64,000 nt of DNA from Lojkania enalia (GCA_010094045.1 ML986678.1:62001-126000); one strand, 5' to 3'; positions 10,932 to 23,080 are shown, counted from the first letter of the stretch. Numbers and translations: made by a program. Notes: a model not told the origin generated them from the letters alone.

Positions 10932-11360
10932 CTATGCCTTGTCATGAGCCTTATAAACTATCCTCAATCCCCCCTTTCTCATTGTTTGAATATGATTCTT
11001 GTAGACAGAGAGTTGGGTGGTACCATGGAGCTTCTTGGTATCACCCTCATATCCGATAGGCGGAGTTATTGCTGCGTTCAGCATGCCATTGACCATGGCA
11101 GCGGTCAAATGGCGAACGGGATCCTTGTGGAAGTCTTGGTAGTGATTTTGTAGGCATTTCGGGTCCTCTTGGTCCATGAACTAAGTCGCCCGCTTCATCT
11201 CGTTATCCAAAGGGTATGGGTGCCGCTCCAGGCGGTCCTGGAGATGGTCGAGGGCGCAGCGGAGATCGCTATTGGGAAAGTTTTGGATAACCATGGATGT
11301 TTGATTCGCATTGGTATCGGAAGTCAATTCTTTTCCTACATATGTTGGTGTTGGTGGCAT
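10932..11360 (-). pseudogene. eroded short gene, one internal stop
   Basis: From an ATG at 11360 one frame runs 142 codons to 10932, interrupted once by TAG at 11181-11183. The translation on both sides is protein-like (N-F-P-N-S-D-L-R-C-A-L-D-H-L before the stop, M-D-Q-E-D-P-K-C-L-Q-N-H-Y after it). The stop could come from CAG (Gln) by C-to-T. The second half alone could be read as an 81-aa protein starting at 11177. No family recognised. Confidence 0.4.
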
Positions 11361-11672
11361 TACTCAAGTGCAAAGTAGGAGGGGAGCTGGCACTAGTGTC
11401 GCATGTTTCTACTATCCTATTATAGTTGGTCTTTTTTCAGGCCTATATAGTCTCGCCATTGCCAGCTTCTAGCGAGGCAGGCCACTTACCCTCCTTCAAT
11501 ACATCAATATTTGCCTCAGCAATTGTGCTCCCTGATACGCGACAACTAGTGAAAATAGAAAGCATTTTCACATTCGAAGTCAACATTGTCATTTTACAAC
11601 CTCAGAACTAATGAATATTAAATAATCATATTGTTATGCGCATACCTCTCAATCACATAGTGAGCTACACAA

Positions 11673-12207
11673 TCAGATTTGCATTTTATTATAACGTCTA
11701 GTAACAAGCTGAATCCGCCGATTCTCTCCCTTCTCGTCGCTATCAAATATCGCCTCAATCCTTGCACCTATGATGAATATGAAACGACAATTAGCAGCAT
11801 CCTTCAAGCCCAAGTTAATCGCAGCTAGGCGCTCGCAACACTTCAAGCCCTACTTGACAACAGGCCTATCGCCATTCTCCTCCACAATGATATCTCTCTT
11901 CGCTTTGAGAGCAGTTGGATTGATCAAAGCATCCCCAATCTCTAGTACTCGCCGGCGGAACTAGGAGCAGTTTTGCACCAGTGCCACCACAGTATCCGTA
12001 CTAATTCTACAAGGAGAGAAGGGTGATGATATTGAAACGCCGCGCACCAGCCCGAAGCATACCATTGTTCGAGAGCAGATTCTCCAATTCCTGAACAATA
12101 ATGAAAAAAGGCACCAGTAAAGTTTCAAATAGCGTAGATAATCTAATAATAATTACGTCCTCTTTTGGATTGTGGGTTATCCTTGCCCCTCTCCATGTCC
12201 TAATCAT
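11673..12207 (-). pseudogene. coding-like relic in two frames
   Basis: Between 11673 and 11963 a minus-strand frame reads as plausible protein (G-D-A-L-I-N-P-T-A-L-K-A-K-R-D; A-A-I-N-L-G-L-K-D-A-A-N-C), broken by TAG at 11850-11852 and bounded by TAG at 11961-11963. A different frame at 12007-12207 (66 codons) may be its upstream part, implying a frameshift or a lost exon. No family recognised. It lies just downstream of the gene ending at 12420 and might be a former 3' part of it. Confidence 0.3.
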
Positions 12208-12419
12208 TAACGAGGTTTCGGAATAGAAGCTGAGTCTGGCACAGGGGATAATATAGAAATTAATTAAATAAATTATATTAATTGAGAAAGCTACTTATCC
12301 CAGCTTCAACTCGCAGAGAAGTGTGATATCAAGGTATGTCAAGTCCCTCATCCGATAGCAGTTTAGAGTACCAAAAAAGCAGACCTGTTATCCACCTCTT
12401 CTACCCCCCTCCGAACCAC

Positions 12420-13274
12420 CTAGATCAACTCATTCTCTAGCCCCACCCAGAAGTTGCCCCTGTACTCGGTGAGGCGCACATTGCACCAGGTTACCCACCA
12501 ATAGATCCGAAGTACCCTTGCTGTTCGTCGAAGAAGATTATCTGGCACCATGGCCCGGATGAGGCTCTCCTCATCCACTAGGTACTGGTCCAGTTCTCCA
12601 AGATGGTGCTGCATCTGTGCAGGGAGCGAATTGTGCGCTGGAGGTAGATCTGGCCCTTGGTTAAGCCAATGTACGAAGCGGCTGCCGTCCGGCGTTGGGA
12701 GCCCGGCGAAGATGGCGCGCGAGGGAACGTTAGGAAATTGCGGGTTCGGGATGCCCGGCGACGGGAGGGAAATATCTCCTGGGTTGGAGCGGCCGCCGGG
12801 CGTCAGGCTCCAAATGTCGTACCTGAGGCCTAGTCGATCACCCAAGTCTAGTTTAGCCATGTACAGACACAACATAAGGCGCCGATTGATGATGATTGTG
12901 TTCGGGAGAGCCACGCGCGTCAGCAAGATATAGAGATCTTGTAGGTTAGCGATGCCATCTCGGGCTTGCGGGGATCGGAAATAGGATAGCAATTGCTGCC
13001 AGTCTGGCTCGACTTGCTCAGCAACGCATGGGCGAAGGATTGTTGTATGGAGTAGGGAGGGAACATCGCGGAATGGCAGGCGTGAGCTTGGCTGAGAGTT
13101 GAATTCAGCCATCGCCCAATCCATTGCCGGAATCTGGGAGAGAAGCTGATCCGGGCTTGTTGGAAGAGAAACCTGACTAGAGGGAGGAACTGGATAACCG
13201 CTACGGCCTCGCTGCGGACCACCACGGCCACTACCGGAGGCGCTGCCGACTGAGCCAGGGAATAAAGTAGACAT
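12420..13274 (-). CDS. hypothetical protein, 284 aa
   Basis: Single exon. The N-terminal 45 residues are Gly/Ser/Pro-rich and likely disordered (R-G-G-P-Q-R-G-R-S-G-Y). The rest is globular and mostly helical, with W-A-M-A-E-F-N-S, Q-D-L-Y-I-L-L-T-R-V-A-L-P-N-T-I and a C-terminal tryptophan-rich segment (Y-W-W-V-T-W-C-N-V-R). No signal peptide or membrane helix. No family recognised. The base composition matches neighbouring real genes. The stop at 12420 is followed by AT-rich DNA, so a truncated C-terminus is possible. Confidence 0.6.
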   Translation of the reverse strand: MSTLFPGSVGSASGSGRGGPQRGRSGYPVPPSSQVSLPTSPDQLLSQIPAMDWAMAEFNSQPSSRLPFRDVPSLLHTTILRPCVAEQVEPDWQQLLSYFRSPQARDGIANLQDLYILLTRVALPNTIIINRRLMLCLYMAKLDLGDRLGLRYDIWSLTPGGRSNPGDISLPSPGIPNPQFPNVPSRAIFAGLPTPDGSRFVHWLNQGPDLPPAHNSLPAQMQHHLGELDQYLVDEESLIRAMVPDNLLRRTARVLRIYWWVTWCNVRLTEYRGNFWVGLENELI

Positions 13275-14252
13275 TCCGCGATGTTTGAGAAGTGATTGAG
13301 GATAGAAAAGAATTTTGGAGGCGCTGGGGAGCGCTTGAAGAGAGGTAGAGTTTGGAAACTGAGGCAGCAGGGAGAAAAGGAGCGCGAAGTTAGGGAAGAA
13401 AAGCTGGGAAACTCACTATTTTGTATGTAAAATTATATCCAAAGCTTTCGCAGGTGCAGCCATCCCGACATCCCCAGTGAAGTCAACAAAGACGCGGTTT
13501 CGCGTCAATTACCGTTCCACGTTCACCATATGAACTAGGACGCCTTTCTCGCTACTGCTCTCCTTAATTAAGCTGTCTCAATCTTAAAACTAAAATATAA
13601 GCTATTTTTTGATCCCCTAAGCCAGCATGGTGGACCGGAAGCCCTAACTTGATTCGTTCCGAGTCACTGTTGAAACCCAGGGCGAGCACTTATTAAGGCC
13701 AAAATTGCGCAAAAATTTCCTCATTTGTAGGGTCAGAGAAGCAATTACAACCCACAATCAGATAATATACCACGTTTTCAATTATTCTTTGCTCAATTTA
13801 CGTCATTTGTCGCCGTTCTTAACCGGCGGTGTGGACATTCAGTGAACCCGTCACGTGGTGCTAACTTTCGGGTGGATTCATCTCATTGACCAAGGCAATT
13901 ACTTCGGGATCTCATGGCCTAGTTAAGCTAATCTGATAGGCTACTGGCATTTGTGAATGGAAGATGTGGTTCACTCATCCGTCTTTCCCTCCCCATTTCA
14001 TGGCCGGACACAATTTGGTGCTAGCGCCGGGCATAGATCACACTATTTCTAGGTTAATACTTAGCTCGTGACTCAGAATAAAGTACGAGACATTGAAACA
14101 AGTAGGGAGAGGGCAGCTCAATTAAGTTTGGAGTGCTGTGTATGGATATAATCCTTTGCAAGCCTCACAGTAGTTTGCAGAAGAGGTTCGACAAATACAA
14201 TACCAACTGCTTCATCTAGAAACAACAATGTATATTCAACTACAATTCTATT
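13275..14252. other. intergenic, no gene
   Basis: Promoter of the 12.4-kb gene on the left, 3' flank of the SDR gene on the right. Stops are frequent in all frames. Nothing else seen. Confidence 0.4.
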
Positions 14253-15057
14253 CTACCAGGGCCTCGTCCCCCATTCCCCATCCTGCTCAAATACCATCTT
14301 ACCCCTCAAATTCTCCCTCTCTCCTTCAATACACTGCTGAACAACCACAGCCCCCTTCCTCGGATCCTGCCCATTCTTTCTCGTAAACTCGCCCGCCAAA
14401 TCCGTAGCGCATAGCCCCGGACAAACGCCCCAGACCTTGATACCCTTAAGTAATTTATTCCACTCCACAAGGACCATATTGATAGCAGCCTTAGATGCCT
14501 TGTATGGTGAGGCCTCGACGAAGAGCGGATCTGCAGCCTCGGTCGCGGCGATGGTACCAAAGGTCGAAGTCACGACGACGATCTTGGGGTCCGGTGACTT
14601 TTGGAGGAGAGGTAGGAAGGCGTGGGTCAAGTCGACGGTGCCGAAGACGTTTGTTTCGAAGACCTTTTGCCATTCGGTGCGGTCGGAGGTTTGTTGGCCA
14701 CCGTTGGCACTCCCAATGGCGGCGTTGTTAATTAGAATGTCGAGACGGCCGTAGTCGGTGGATACTTTGTCGACGGCGGATACTATGCTTTCGTGGGAGT
14801 TGAGATCGACGAGGAAGGGCACGATTTTGGCGTTGGGGTTAATTTTGATGGTGTTGAGTTGGGAGACCGCATCTATGCCTTTGGAAGCGTTGCGGGCGCC
14901 GACGAGGATTGTGTAAGACATTTTAGACTGTGAAAGCAGCTCAGATATTGAAAATCCAATGCCTTGGTTTGCACCTGTCGAATTTTAATTCAGTTAGTTA
15001 TGGGTAGGATACGAGATATGAACCTGTGATAAGCACTACTGGAGAGTCTGAGACCAT
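14253..15057 (-). CDS. short-chain dehydrogenase/reductase
   Basis: Two exons, 15057-15024 and 14974-14253; the intron 14975-15022 is 48 bp. 251 aa, the normal size of a classical SDR. The intron interrupts the Rossmann glycine motif: exon 1 ends in V-V-L-I-T-G and exon 2 opens with A-N-Q-G-I-G, giving T-G-x-x-x-G-I-G for NAD(P) binding. Further motifs are N-N-A-A, the catalytic Ser in V-V-T-S-T, the Y-x-x-x-K pair in Y-K-A-S-K, and C-P-G after it. It should be a soluble NAD(P)-dependent oxidoreductase; the substrate cannot be told. Starting at the downstream ATG (14921) would lose the cofactor site, so the two-exon model is preferred. Confidence 0.9.
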
Positions 15058-15611
15058 TTTTCCAAGTGTAATTTAATCTTCAATATAATGTGGTTATATG
15101 TGGCATGCTCCCTGATTAGAATGCAATTCTCGTTTCTTTATACTCGCTCGAAGGGCCACCTTCTAGCCCAGATGTGCAGTTATGCACAACCTTAGTCCCG
15201 TATACTCGGCGGACTTACACGGAAATAGCAGCTACCCCCCATTAAAGACGGGACCTAATTACGTACTTTCAAGCCGTCCTTTACTAACTAGTGGCGCAAA
15301 ATGTAGCCAGATACGATTAACATCAGCTGAATAATACAGTATATGATCGCGGTTATAGACTCCAAGACTTGGCCTCAATGCATGTACCTCTCTATAACAA
15401 TTCTGTATTTCTAGGTCACTCTTACATTCATCTAATAAACGCACACTTCTACGAAGCTTGAAATAGGATCAACACTCATTCATCATTATATATAAACCCT
15501 TCAGAAGCTAAAAATTGGCGCCGTGCTAGCGCAGGTATCATAATATCCCAATATGTACACCCCCAACTTTCACATTTCCAACCCCTAGTACCTCTTGCCT
15601 CCTCCGTCACC
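15058..15611. other. intergenic, no gene
   Basis: Upstream region of the SDR gene and downstream of the TBC gene. A 61-codon minus ORF at 15259-15444 has no recognisable feature. Confidence 0.4.
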
Positions 15612-18607
15612 CTACTCCTTTAGAGTGGCATTGTTAGTGCTTACACTCCTCTTCCACCCACTCCAGAATCCCCCGCCTCCCGTGCTAGGCGGCGTCGGTG
15701 CCGGGGACGAAGTCGGCGCCGGCGGCGTCTGAAGGCCCATAGCCTTCCTCATGGACTCGAACTTGTTCTTCAACTCCTCGAGCTCCTGCTTTGCCACAGC
15801 TTCAGCCGTCTTGGAGTTGACCAGCTCGAGCAGGAGAGCTTCGTTGTCGGCAGGAGTATGGTTCTCGGTCGCGAGGATGGATTGCGTTGCTAGGCTTGAG
15901 CTGCGTTTTGAAAATTGAGGAGGGCCGGTCTTCTTCTGGGATGCAGATCGGCCTAGGCGAAGCTCTCTAAGGCCTCCTGTGGCAGAAATGGCAGAATCAG
16001 CGGTATTGGAACGTGAGAGCTGGGGGGACGAATCGGGGGTGGCGTCAGAGGTAATCCAGGGTACGGAGCCCTTCCGGGCGCTCTGCCGAAGCTCCTGGAT
16101 GGTCTTTTCGTGCTTTTGATTCTGGTTGTATGATTCCTGCAGGCGGTGGCGTGTATCTTTTAGAGCCTCTCGTGATATTTGAAGCTCTGCTTCGCGGTCA
16201 GAGAGTTCTCTTGCCAGCGACTGTGCACGTATCGTCTCATTAGAAAGTTGTTCCTTTGTCCGTGATAAAGATTCACGTAGGAACTCTTTTGTTTCGAACA
16301 TAGAGGAAGCACGATGATGTGTCTGATGACTAGGGAAGCGGTTGTCCAAAGTATCTACGATTTCTGCAGCCTCGTCGGAAAGAGGTGGCTCTATTACCGT
16401 AGTGTCAATGGGTGGCAATGTAGGCTGAGCGGCGGTAATGGTAGTCCGTCGGCGTGATTCTTTAGTGGAAGGTGCCAATGACGTTTGTTTCGACCTAATC
16501 TTGTCGATAACCGTCCGCACAATTCGATGATCTTCTTGCCGGTCTTCCCGGCTCTTCTGCAACACAGCTTCGAGCTCGCTGTTTTGTCGCTGTAGCTGGC
16601 TAACGGACATGAGCAGCTGCTCGATTTGGTAATGAAGATCCCTATCCTTGGCCGAATGGCCATTCCTGATAGACATGGCGACTGATTCATGTCCGGACTT
16701 GAGAGATAGGGCATCACCAGTCGACCCACGTGAAATGTCGGTTAGAACAGTACTTTGGGTCGCGGTTGAGCCGTCAGGAGAATCAACAGAATTGAAGGTC
16801 GAAGCAAGACTCTGTTTGGAAGGCGTCCGGCGCAGAAAGCTAATAGGTCGCGAGGGTGCAGAAAGACCGGGGCTGAGGGACACAGACTTAGTAGACGCAT
16901 TGGATGGATTCCAAAGCCGGCCTAAGAAAGACACGGCTGATTTCTGTACTTCCTTTGAAGCATTCCCATCCTTATTCTGGGATTCCTTGAACGCGGCTTC
17001 CAGCCCCTGGAGGCTTTCACGAGTCACATCGTTTGTGAAACTTACAAAGTCGTTGACAAGCTCATCCGCAGATTTTGCGTTTCGGCCGTAAGGATCCCAG
17101 AGAGCTCGCCCAAGCAATAGCTGCATAACATCCTCGAATTCTGTAAGCGAGAGTATCTTCTGTTCGTTCCTTTTCATGATTGCAAGAGCAACGCGCATTA
17201 GCGTCTCGGAGGCTCCTTCGGCGAAGAGCACGTCGAACACTCGAAAAAGCATAGGTAGCGGGCATGTCACAGCGAAGAAGGATAGGAACCACTGGGAGAG
17301 GTAGGCCGACTCGACCCCTAACGACTCGAGATGCGCAGCCAATTTAGGCATGTGCTGACGCAGTAGTCGCTGAAACTGGAAGATTCGGAGATGTAGCCCG
17401 GAAAGATCAGGCAGGAAGCACGACCGGAGGCCATAATCCTCCATAAGGCTATTGTACAATTAGGCGGACCGGATTCATATAGGTGTGAGTAACTTACCGA
17501 ACCAGGACGCAGAAGGATTCCTTCTCACCCATTTGCATCAAAAGAGGCCCAACAAGGAAGGCCAGGCCTTGACAGTACCCAATCTTGTGGTCATACAGAC
17601 TGAAGCATTTCAAGACTCGTCCAAGCATCTTCTGTCCTTCGCCTTCGGGATCTTTGAACATGTCGACACCAGGAAAAGATCTACCCAAGTCCTTGTTGAT
17701 AATGTTCTCATACGGGCTCGACTCGCCGACCAGGGTATCATACTGCTCCTCAATGAGCTTATCCCTTGCCCCCGAAGCACTCTGCCACACCTGTCCACGC
17801 AAAGGGGCGGGAATACCGCGTCGGATCTTGTTGAGTGTGAGCGTCGGAAGGCGCTGGACAGTTTGGGGATAATCGCGGACGAGGGCTTGCCAGAAGTCGA
17901 GTTCGGTCATCGGAGGCGGAGAGGGAAGCTGTGAGAATCGAAGATGGGCGGCGTCTTGTTCTTGGACGAGGCGTCTAAGCTGGTCGATCGAGGGCGGGCG
18001 AGATTGACTTCGTGCACGAGCTTTGAGCCCTGATTTCGGATCAGTAGCTAGAGCATTATTCTCTTGCTCTAGGCGGGCAAGAAGGAGTGCCATTGCCTAT
18101 GAATGATCAGCTTTATCCTGAAAGATAGGAGCGACGAGTGCCTACCTCGTCTTGCCCCTCCTTTCGAGGCTCCTGTTCCTCGGCCTTCTCCAATTGTGCC
18201 CAGTCCACATGTGCACTACGGTCTGAACCACTACTATTGCTTCGAGATCTCTCAGGAGACTTCGGCGTCCGTGGGACTTCTTCCGGGAGAGAGATTGTGG
18301 GACTATCCAGCTCGGTCACAGCCAGAGACCGAATACTGCCCTCCTGACTATCTCGCTCGCGAATCCCCTGCATGATTTCAGCAGAGGTCGGCTTCGTCGA
18401 CAACCTCTTCTCCTCCACTACAATATCGGGTTTTGCGGGTTTGTTGGTAGGATTGTCATCTTGCTCCAAGGCCTGTCCGCTATCGGATTCGGATAGGGGA
18501 ACGGTGACCATCGAGTCAGTAGGCAGTGGTTGGCTGTCGACATGAGTCCTAGGTGAACGTGCGACGGCATCCGGCAGGGCTTGAACTGTGTTCTCCTCGG
18601 CCTCCAT
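15612..18607 (-). CDS. GYP5: TBC-domain Rab GTPase-activating protein (Gyp5-like)
   Basis: Three exons: 18607-18146, 18096-17498, 17448-15612; both introns are 49 bp. About 965 aa. Members stimulate GTP hydrolysis by Rab GTPases; Gyp5 acts on Ypt1 in ER-Golgi traffic. The N-terminal 150 residues are acidic and Ser-rich, ending V-D-W-A-Q-L-E-K. The TBC domain spans about 247-455, with I-P-A-P-L-R-G-Q-V-W, the arginine finger I-I-N-K-D-L-G-R (I-x-x-D-x-x-R) and the glutamine finger Y-C-Q-G. The second intron lies in F-C-V-L-V-R/L-M-E-D-Y-G. The C-terminal part is long coiled coil (about 630-900) with a Pro/Gly-rich tail. The symbol follows the yeast homologue. The start is uncertain: the first in-frame ATG is used, but the frame is open about 60 bases upstream and a further 5' exon is possible. 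Confidence 0.92.
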
Positions 18608-20229
18608 AGTGGGTGTCTCGCTCAAGTTTGCATCTGCAGGGGACGGCTCGAGGAGTCGACGTAGGGGACTCGGGCGGGATCACAGGAAGAGTATTGTGTA
18701 TTGTTCGATTGCGTTCTGGGAACTTGCCCAATGCAGGGCTCGGCGTGGTGTAAGGTGTCAGACAATGCTGGCGGCGAAGGCGTTTCGAAAGAGTGGAATC
18801 GGGCGAGTTAACCGCGGAGGCTTAGGATGCAGTAAAACACAAGCCGAATGAATGGGATGCGGTGCTGCTACAAATGCAAAGGACTAGTAATGAGTGGCAC
18901 GCACCGAGGCGCAACTACATATATACGAGAAAGTGGCTGGAACGAGAGGGGAGGTTTGGTGGAGAGGACTCGATCTGTTAAGGAGGTTGCTCGGTAGCTT
19001 ATCATTCAGGGCCCCCCCTGGCAGGATTAATGACCAGTTGGGCACATAGCGATCCCGGTCATACAAGCGCACTGGGCAGCGGCATGGGCTTCCTCTCCGC
19101 ATTTCTGATGGGCTGGCGAGGCGTTGGCGATGTGCGGTCGCATGCCGTGAATAGAAGGCCCTGCAGCCAGTCGTTCACCAGAACGGTTTCTGTGTGACAG
19201 CCCTCAGCAGAACCACAGGCCAGCCTCAACTACTAGACGCGTTCATTTTCAGGGTCCTTCTGCCCTAAACGCGCAAAAGACACGCCAAAGCACAGCTCAC
19301 GAGCCAATAGGGCGCTAAGTCGCACAAATCGATGCCGATCGTGCGGGCGGACACTAAAAGCGCCACGCCCAATTGTAGACCGCTTCCAGCAGGCTCCTCA
19401 AACCATTGAGTGCGCTCGAAATATGGCCAGCTTAGACAATAATCAAGACAGATATTTGGACTGTGAGCTTCACCGTTGAGGATGGTCCAAAGATAGGTGG
19501 TCTCATTGCAAACACTAGGCGGCCCCTGAGTTCCTGCGGGATTCACTACGCCGTGGGCGTTGCAGGACACATGTATGCAACTTCGGGAACGCATTTGCAA
19601 CAAATGGAATAGTTAATAAAGCGATGAGTACCATCAGGTTACAGTATGGGGACTGCCAAATTTCGTAGGACTAGGAAACGCTTCTTTGATTGTTGATAAT
19701 TTCGAGAGTTGAGTCACGGGTGTCAAATCGCAATTGATAGAGTAAAATTAGACCGAATGGCTGCACAATAGCTTCCTCACGATTGAAGATGTAAGGGGTA
19801 CATTTGTTGCGGACGCGCACTGATAATTTGCTTTATTCGGGGACACTGGACACGTTTAAAAGTTATTACAATTGGGCTAAATGTAGACATAAGGTTGAGC
19901 CCCAAATCCTCGACGATGAATGCGATCAACAAACATCACCAGCACATCAAGGGAACAAGAAACAGAACATTTCCGAATGCCATCTTGACATATATCGGGG
20001 CCCCGCTACGCCAATCATCCAACTGAGCTTTTCTCGTCCAAAGCGCATTAAAAGGGCTCGTTTTCGAGTCGGTAAGCCTAAGAAAAATGTCCAAGAAAGC
20101 GGCTAGCTGAACCTGCTGGGTAATTTCACCGCTTTTTGTAGACCTCACGGGTTGACTGACTGTCAGGTCGCCTCGACGGTGGATGTGGGCCCTGGTGTCC
20201 TTCACCTATTCAGAATGAAGGCGAACGCA
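18608..20229. other. intergenic, no gene
   Basis: Promoter side of the TBC gene. Several 60-110 codon ORFs on both strands (for example 19265-19603 minus) have no recognisable domain or spliced partner. I see no supported gene. Confidence 0.4.
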
Positions 20230-21700
20230 CATACTCTTCACCTTCCTCCTAGCGTACAGCCCCGCATAACCCCCTTTCAAGCAAAATAGCGTATACACGG
20301 GCCTTCATTTTCCTGCCTTCGGTCCTTCATCACCCGAACATGGCTTCCTAACTCTTAGGGAAGCCCACTTCATGGTGAATTGCCTCGCGAACATTGCAGC
20401 CTCAATCCCCGTGATGCTCACCCGCCAAGCCACAATCTCTACCACCCTTTAACCGCTCAATTCCCCAGCCACCCTTCATATGCCTTCTAACCTTGCATTC
20501 ATTCCCTCTTCACCAATTCCCATCCTGCCTCTCCTTTGCACTTCCCTCGGTAATTCTAATTTATTTCCTACGTCCGTTCTCTCTTGTATTTACGCCCTTC
20601 TCTTCTTTGATTCAATAGCTTTCCTCCTCGTCACGGCCCCCAATCCCTATACACCCTTTTCCTTTCCCTCTATCGGTTTGATCATTGTTCTGCCAATTGC
20701 TACAATCCTAGCACTTTTCACGAGTCTTTGTTTCATGCTCCCCTCGCGCCCGCCCAGCCCAGTCCGCAGCCCTGCCCACCCCACCTTTCCTCATTGCAAT
20801 TCCCTTAAGCCTGATCATTGCCCATTACTATTGTCTCATTGAGACCGACGAGTTCTCCCACCCTCACACCATTCCGTTCCGCAGCCCTATGCGTCTCACC
20901 AAAATTGCAGATCGCGCATTTCAGATATTACACGCAGAGCGTCGGATAGCGCGCCAAAACACCATTCAGAATCTCGATGATATGCTTTTCATATACATCG
21001 CAGAAACCTCATGTATAATATACAACCGTAGCAGGCCTGCATGTCATCAAGGCAGGACGGACAAATAAAATTGTTGACTACTGCTACGCGCACGGTCCTT
21101 CTGATCTTAATTCCCTACTGCCTAATCTATTGTCTCAGCTCTGGGTAGCACAATTCCCGCGATTCGCACTCTCACCCTTTCACTCTAGACAAGCACGTCC
21201 CACTTAGCAGTCTTGCCCGCGCTATAGCTTGGCTAGGTGTTTCTCCTTCACCTGGTACTTTTACCAATTGTTTCTATTACGCTGGAAGCAACAGTCTCCC
21301 TCCCCTATCGAACTAAATAAAGTAAATTACGACGGCTATTAAATCGTTAGTCTAACCTTACTTGCCCTAGATGCAGCCTGCATAATGCTAAATTGTCATA
21401 TCCCTTTTTCCCTCTCTTTACCTTTATTCGAAAGCATAGGCACTAAAGTGCCCCCTACGTCTGATCTATGTCTTTCACCTTCTGGCCTTACGTAGCGATA
21501 CTTGGGGTCTCCTTTCTGGCTGAGTGTGGGAAACGAGTTGATATTTAGTGGCTAAAGGCTCTCAAGGCTTTGCGCTTCTGGCCTACCTTTCCCATTGCTA
21601 AGGCTTTTATTTCTAGTTACTCTAGTCTTTCAACATTGCGGCTTAAGCTATCTATTATTGTTCACCATAGATGCCATGATACTATCTTTATCCTTTTGTG
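20230..21700 (+). other. long pyrimidine-rich stretch, no gene
   Basis: The plus strand is strongly C/T-rich over more than 1 kb (for example 20461-20660 and 21121-21300), with many CTTT and CCCT runs. A 120-codon plus ORF at 20480-20842 is mostly Leu/Pro/Ser, as expected from such composition. It could be a transcribed leader or a non-coding transcript; the sequence alone does not show this. Confidence 0.35.
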
Positions 21701-21897
21701 CCCACACACAAAACCTGACTTCAAGTTGATTGTTTCCACCCCAATCTCAACTATAGACTAGTCCTTAAAATAGACTCAAGCGATGATTAAGTCACCTAAT
21801 ATATGATGCAGAAACCCAATTAGAGATGCATTCAAAGCGATATATGTAAAACAGACTTTCAATTCATTAGAACTAGACGCCTCTTCGTTGTTGTACC

Positions 21898-23080
21898 TCA
21901 TTCTGTGACCTTAATAACCACCTTGCCAAAATGACTGTCGCTGTAAATATATTCAATCGTCTCCTTCCTCTTTTCAAACCTAAACACGCGGTCCATAACT
22001 GGCTTAGTCTTCTCATCATAAAACCTCAACATCTGCTTAAACGGATCCCGCGGCCCGTTCATGATCCCCTTCAATGTAGCCGTCTTCCTGTGCTCCAGAA
22101 CATTGACATTCATTCTATCCGCCTCACCGTCCTGTTTCCTGACCAAATACCCCATACAGGCAATCAGTCCCCCGATCGCGGTGCACTCGATCGATTTGCG
22201 TAGTGTTTGTGCGCCGCCGACTTCGAGGATGAGATCTGTGCCACGGCCATCTGTGCGCTGTAACCCCTCTTGGTCCCATGTTAGATTGGAGTTGTAGTTG
22301 ATCGTGGGCGTGGCGCCGAGGGTCTTCAGCTTTTTGTAGTTTGATGTCGGAGGAAGATGTTATAATTGTATCCAGGCTGGTGGTATGCGCAATTTGCAGC
22401 GCGGCGATTGATGCGCCGCCTGTGCCTTGACACAGCATAACTACCCTCTTCTCCCCTCCCTCCATTGGCTTGCTCTTCGATGCGAAGGTTTTCCCGGGAC
22501 TGCGCAGCCCGTTCAGACTCATCTATGCGGTCGCCCCAGCAATTGGAAGATAGTAGGCCTCCTCGTCGCTCAGATGCGTAGACACTTTGACGAGATTATA
22601 TGTTGGAAGACGCGGTGCTGTGTAAGGACGCCTGGAGCGGGAGCTATGTCTAGGGTTTGATTTGGCCAATTAGGTGTGTAGCGGTAAAGGGTGGAGAGGA
22701 CGCGGTCTCTGGGTTTGAGGCCGAAGGCTGGATTCTTGTAGAGGGAGGAAGAAGACTGCGAGGTAGGACCACAGGATACCACATCGCCGCACATATCGGA
22801 GCAGGGGAAGATGACCGGAGGGTACGAGACGGAGGTGTGGTGGGTGTAAACGCCCATGCAGACTGTGGATAGAACTGTTAGCTTTATTCTTCTAGGTATA
22901 TCCCGAGAAATTCAATATACCTTCCGTATCCCTATAATTCAAACTCACAGCCCACACCTCGACAAGCACTTCGTGCTCTCCCGGTATCCCACAATCTATA
23001 TCCTCAACCCTCAAATCCTCAATCCCATCCTGACCCGTAACCCACCGCCTAATTCTTCTCAGAGGTTCCGATGCTGCCAT
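21898..23080 (-). pseudogene. MDR alcohol dehydrogenase/quinone reductase pseudogene
   Basis: Intact relatives are medium-chain dehydrogenase/reductases using NAD(P)H. Exon 1 (23080-22921) gives the N-terminus through S-L-N-Y-R-D-T-E. An intron at 22863-22920 (58 bp) precedes exon 2, with C-M-G-V-Y-T-H-H and V-I-F-P-C-S-D-M-C-G. The cofactor region reads Q-G-T-G-G-A-S-I-A-A, and the end reads H-F-G-K-V-V-I-K-V-T-E. Three breaks are visible: a 1-nt loss near 22601-22607 (between R-V-F and T-Y-N-L-V-K-V), TAG at 22523-22525 where Trp is expected (A-T-A-W-M-S-L-N-G), and a 1-nt gain near 22325-22330 (before T-L-G-A-T-P-T-I-N-Y). All three fall in well conserved sequence and no intron removes them, so the gene should be dead unless these are assembly errors. 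Confidence 0.82.

Noticed and set aside
18549..18731. Upstream ORF as N-terminus of the TBC gene
   Set aside because: It is in a different frame from the acidic N-terminal exon and no splice joining it was found.
19265..19603. 112-codon minus ORF with several Cys
   Set aside because: No signal peptide, domain or partner exon; looks like a chance ORF.
20480..20842. 120-codon hydrophobic ORF as a membrane protein
   Set aside because: Leu/Pro/Ser content follows directly from the C/T-rich DNA; no conserved pattern.
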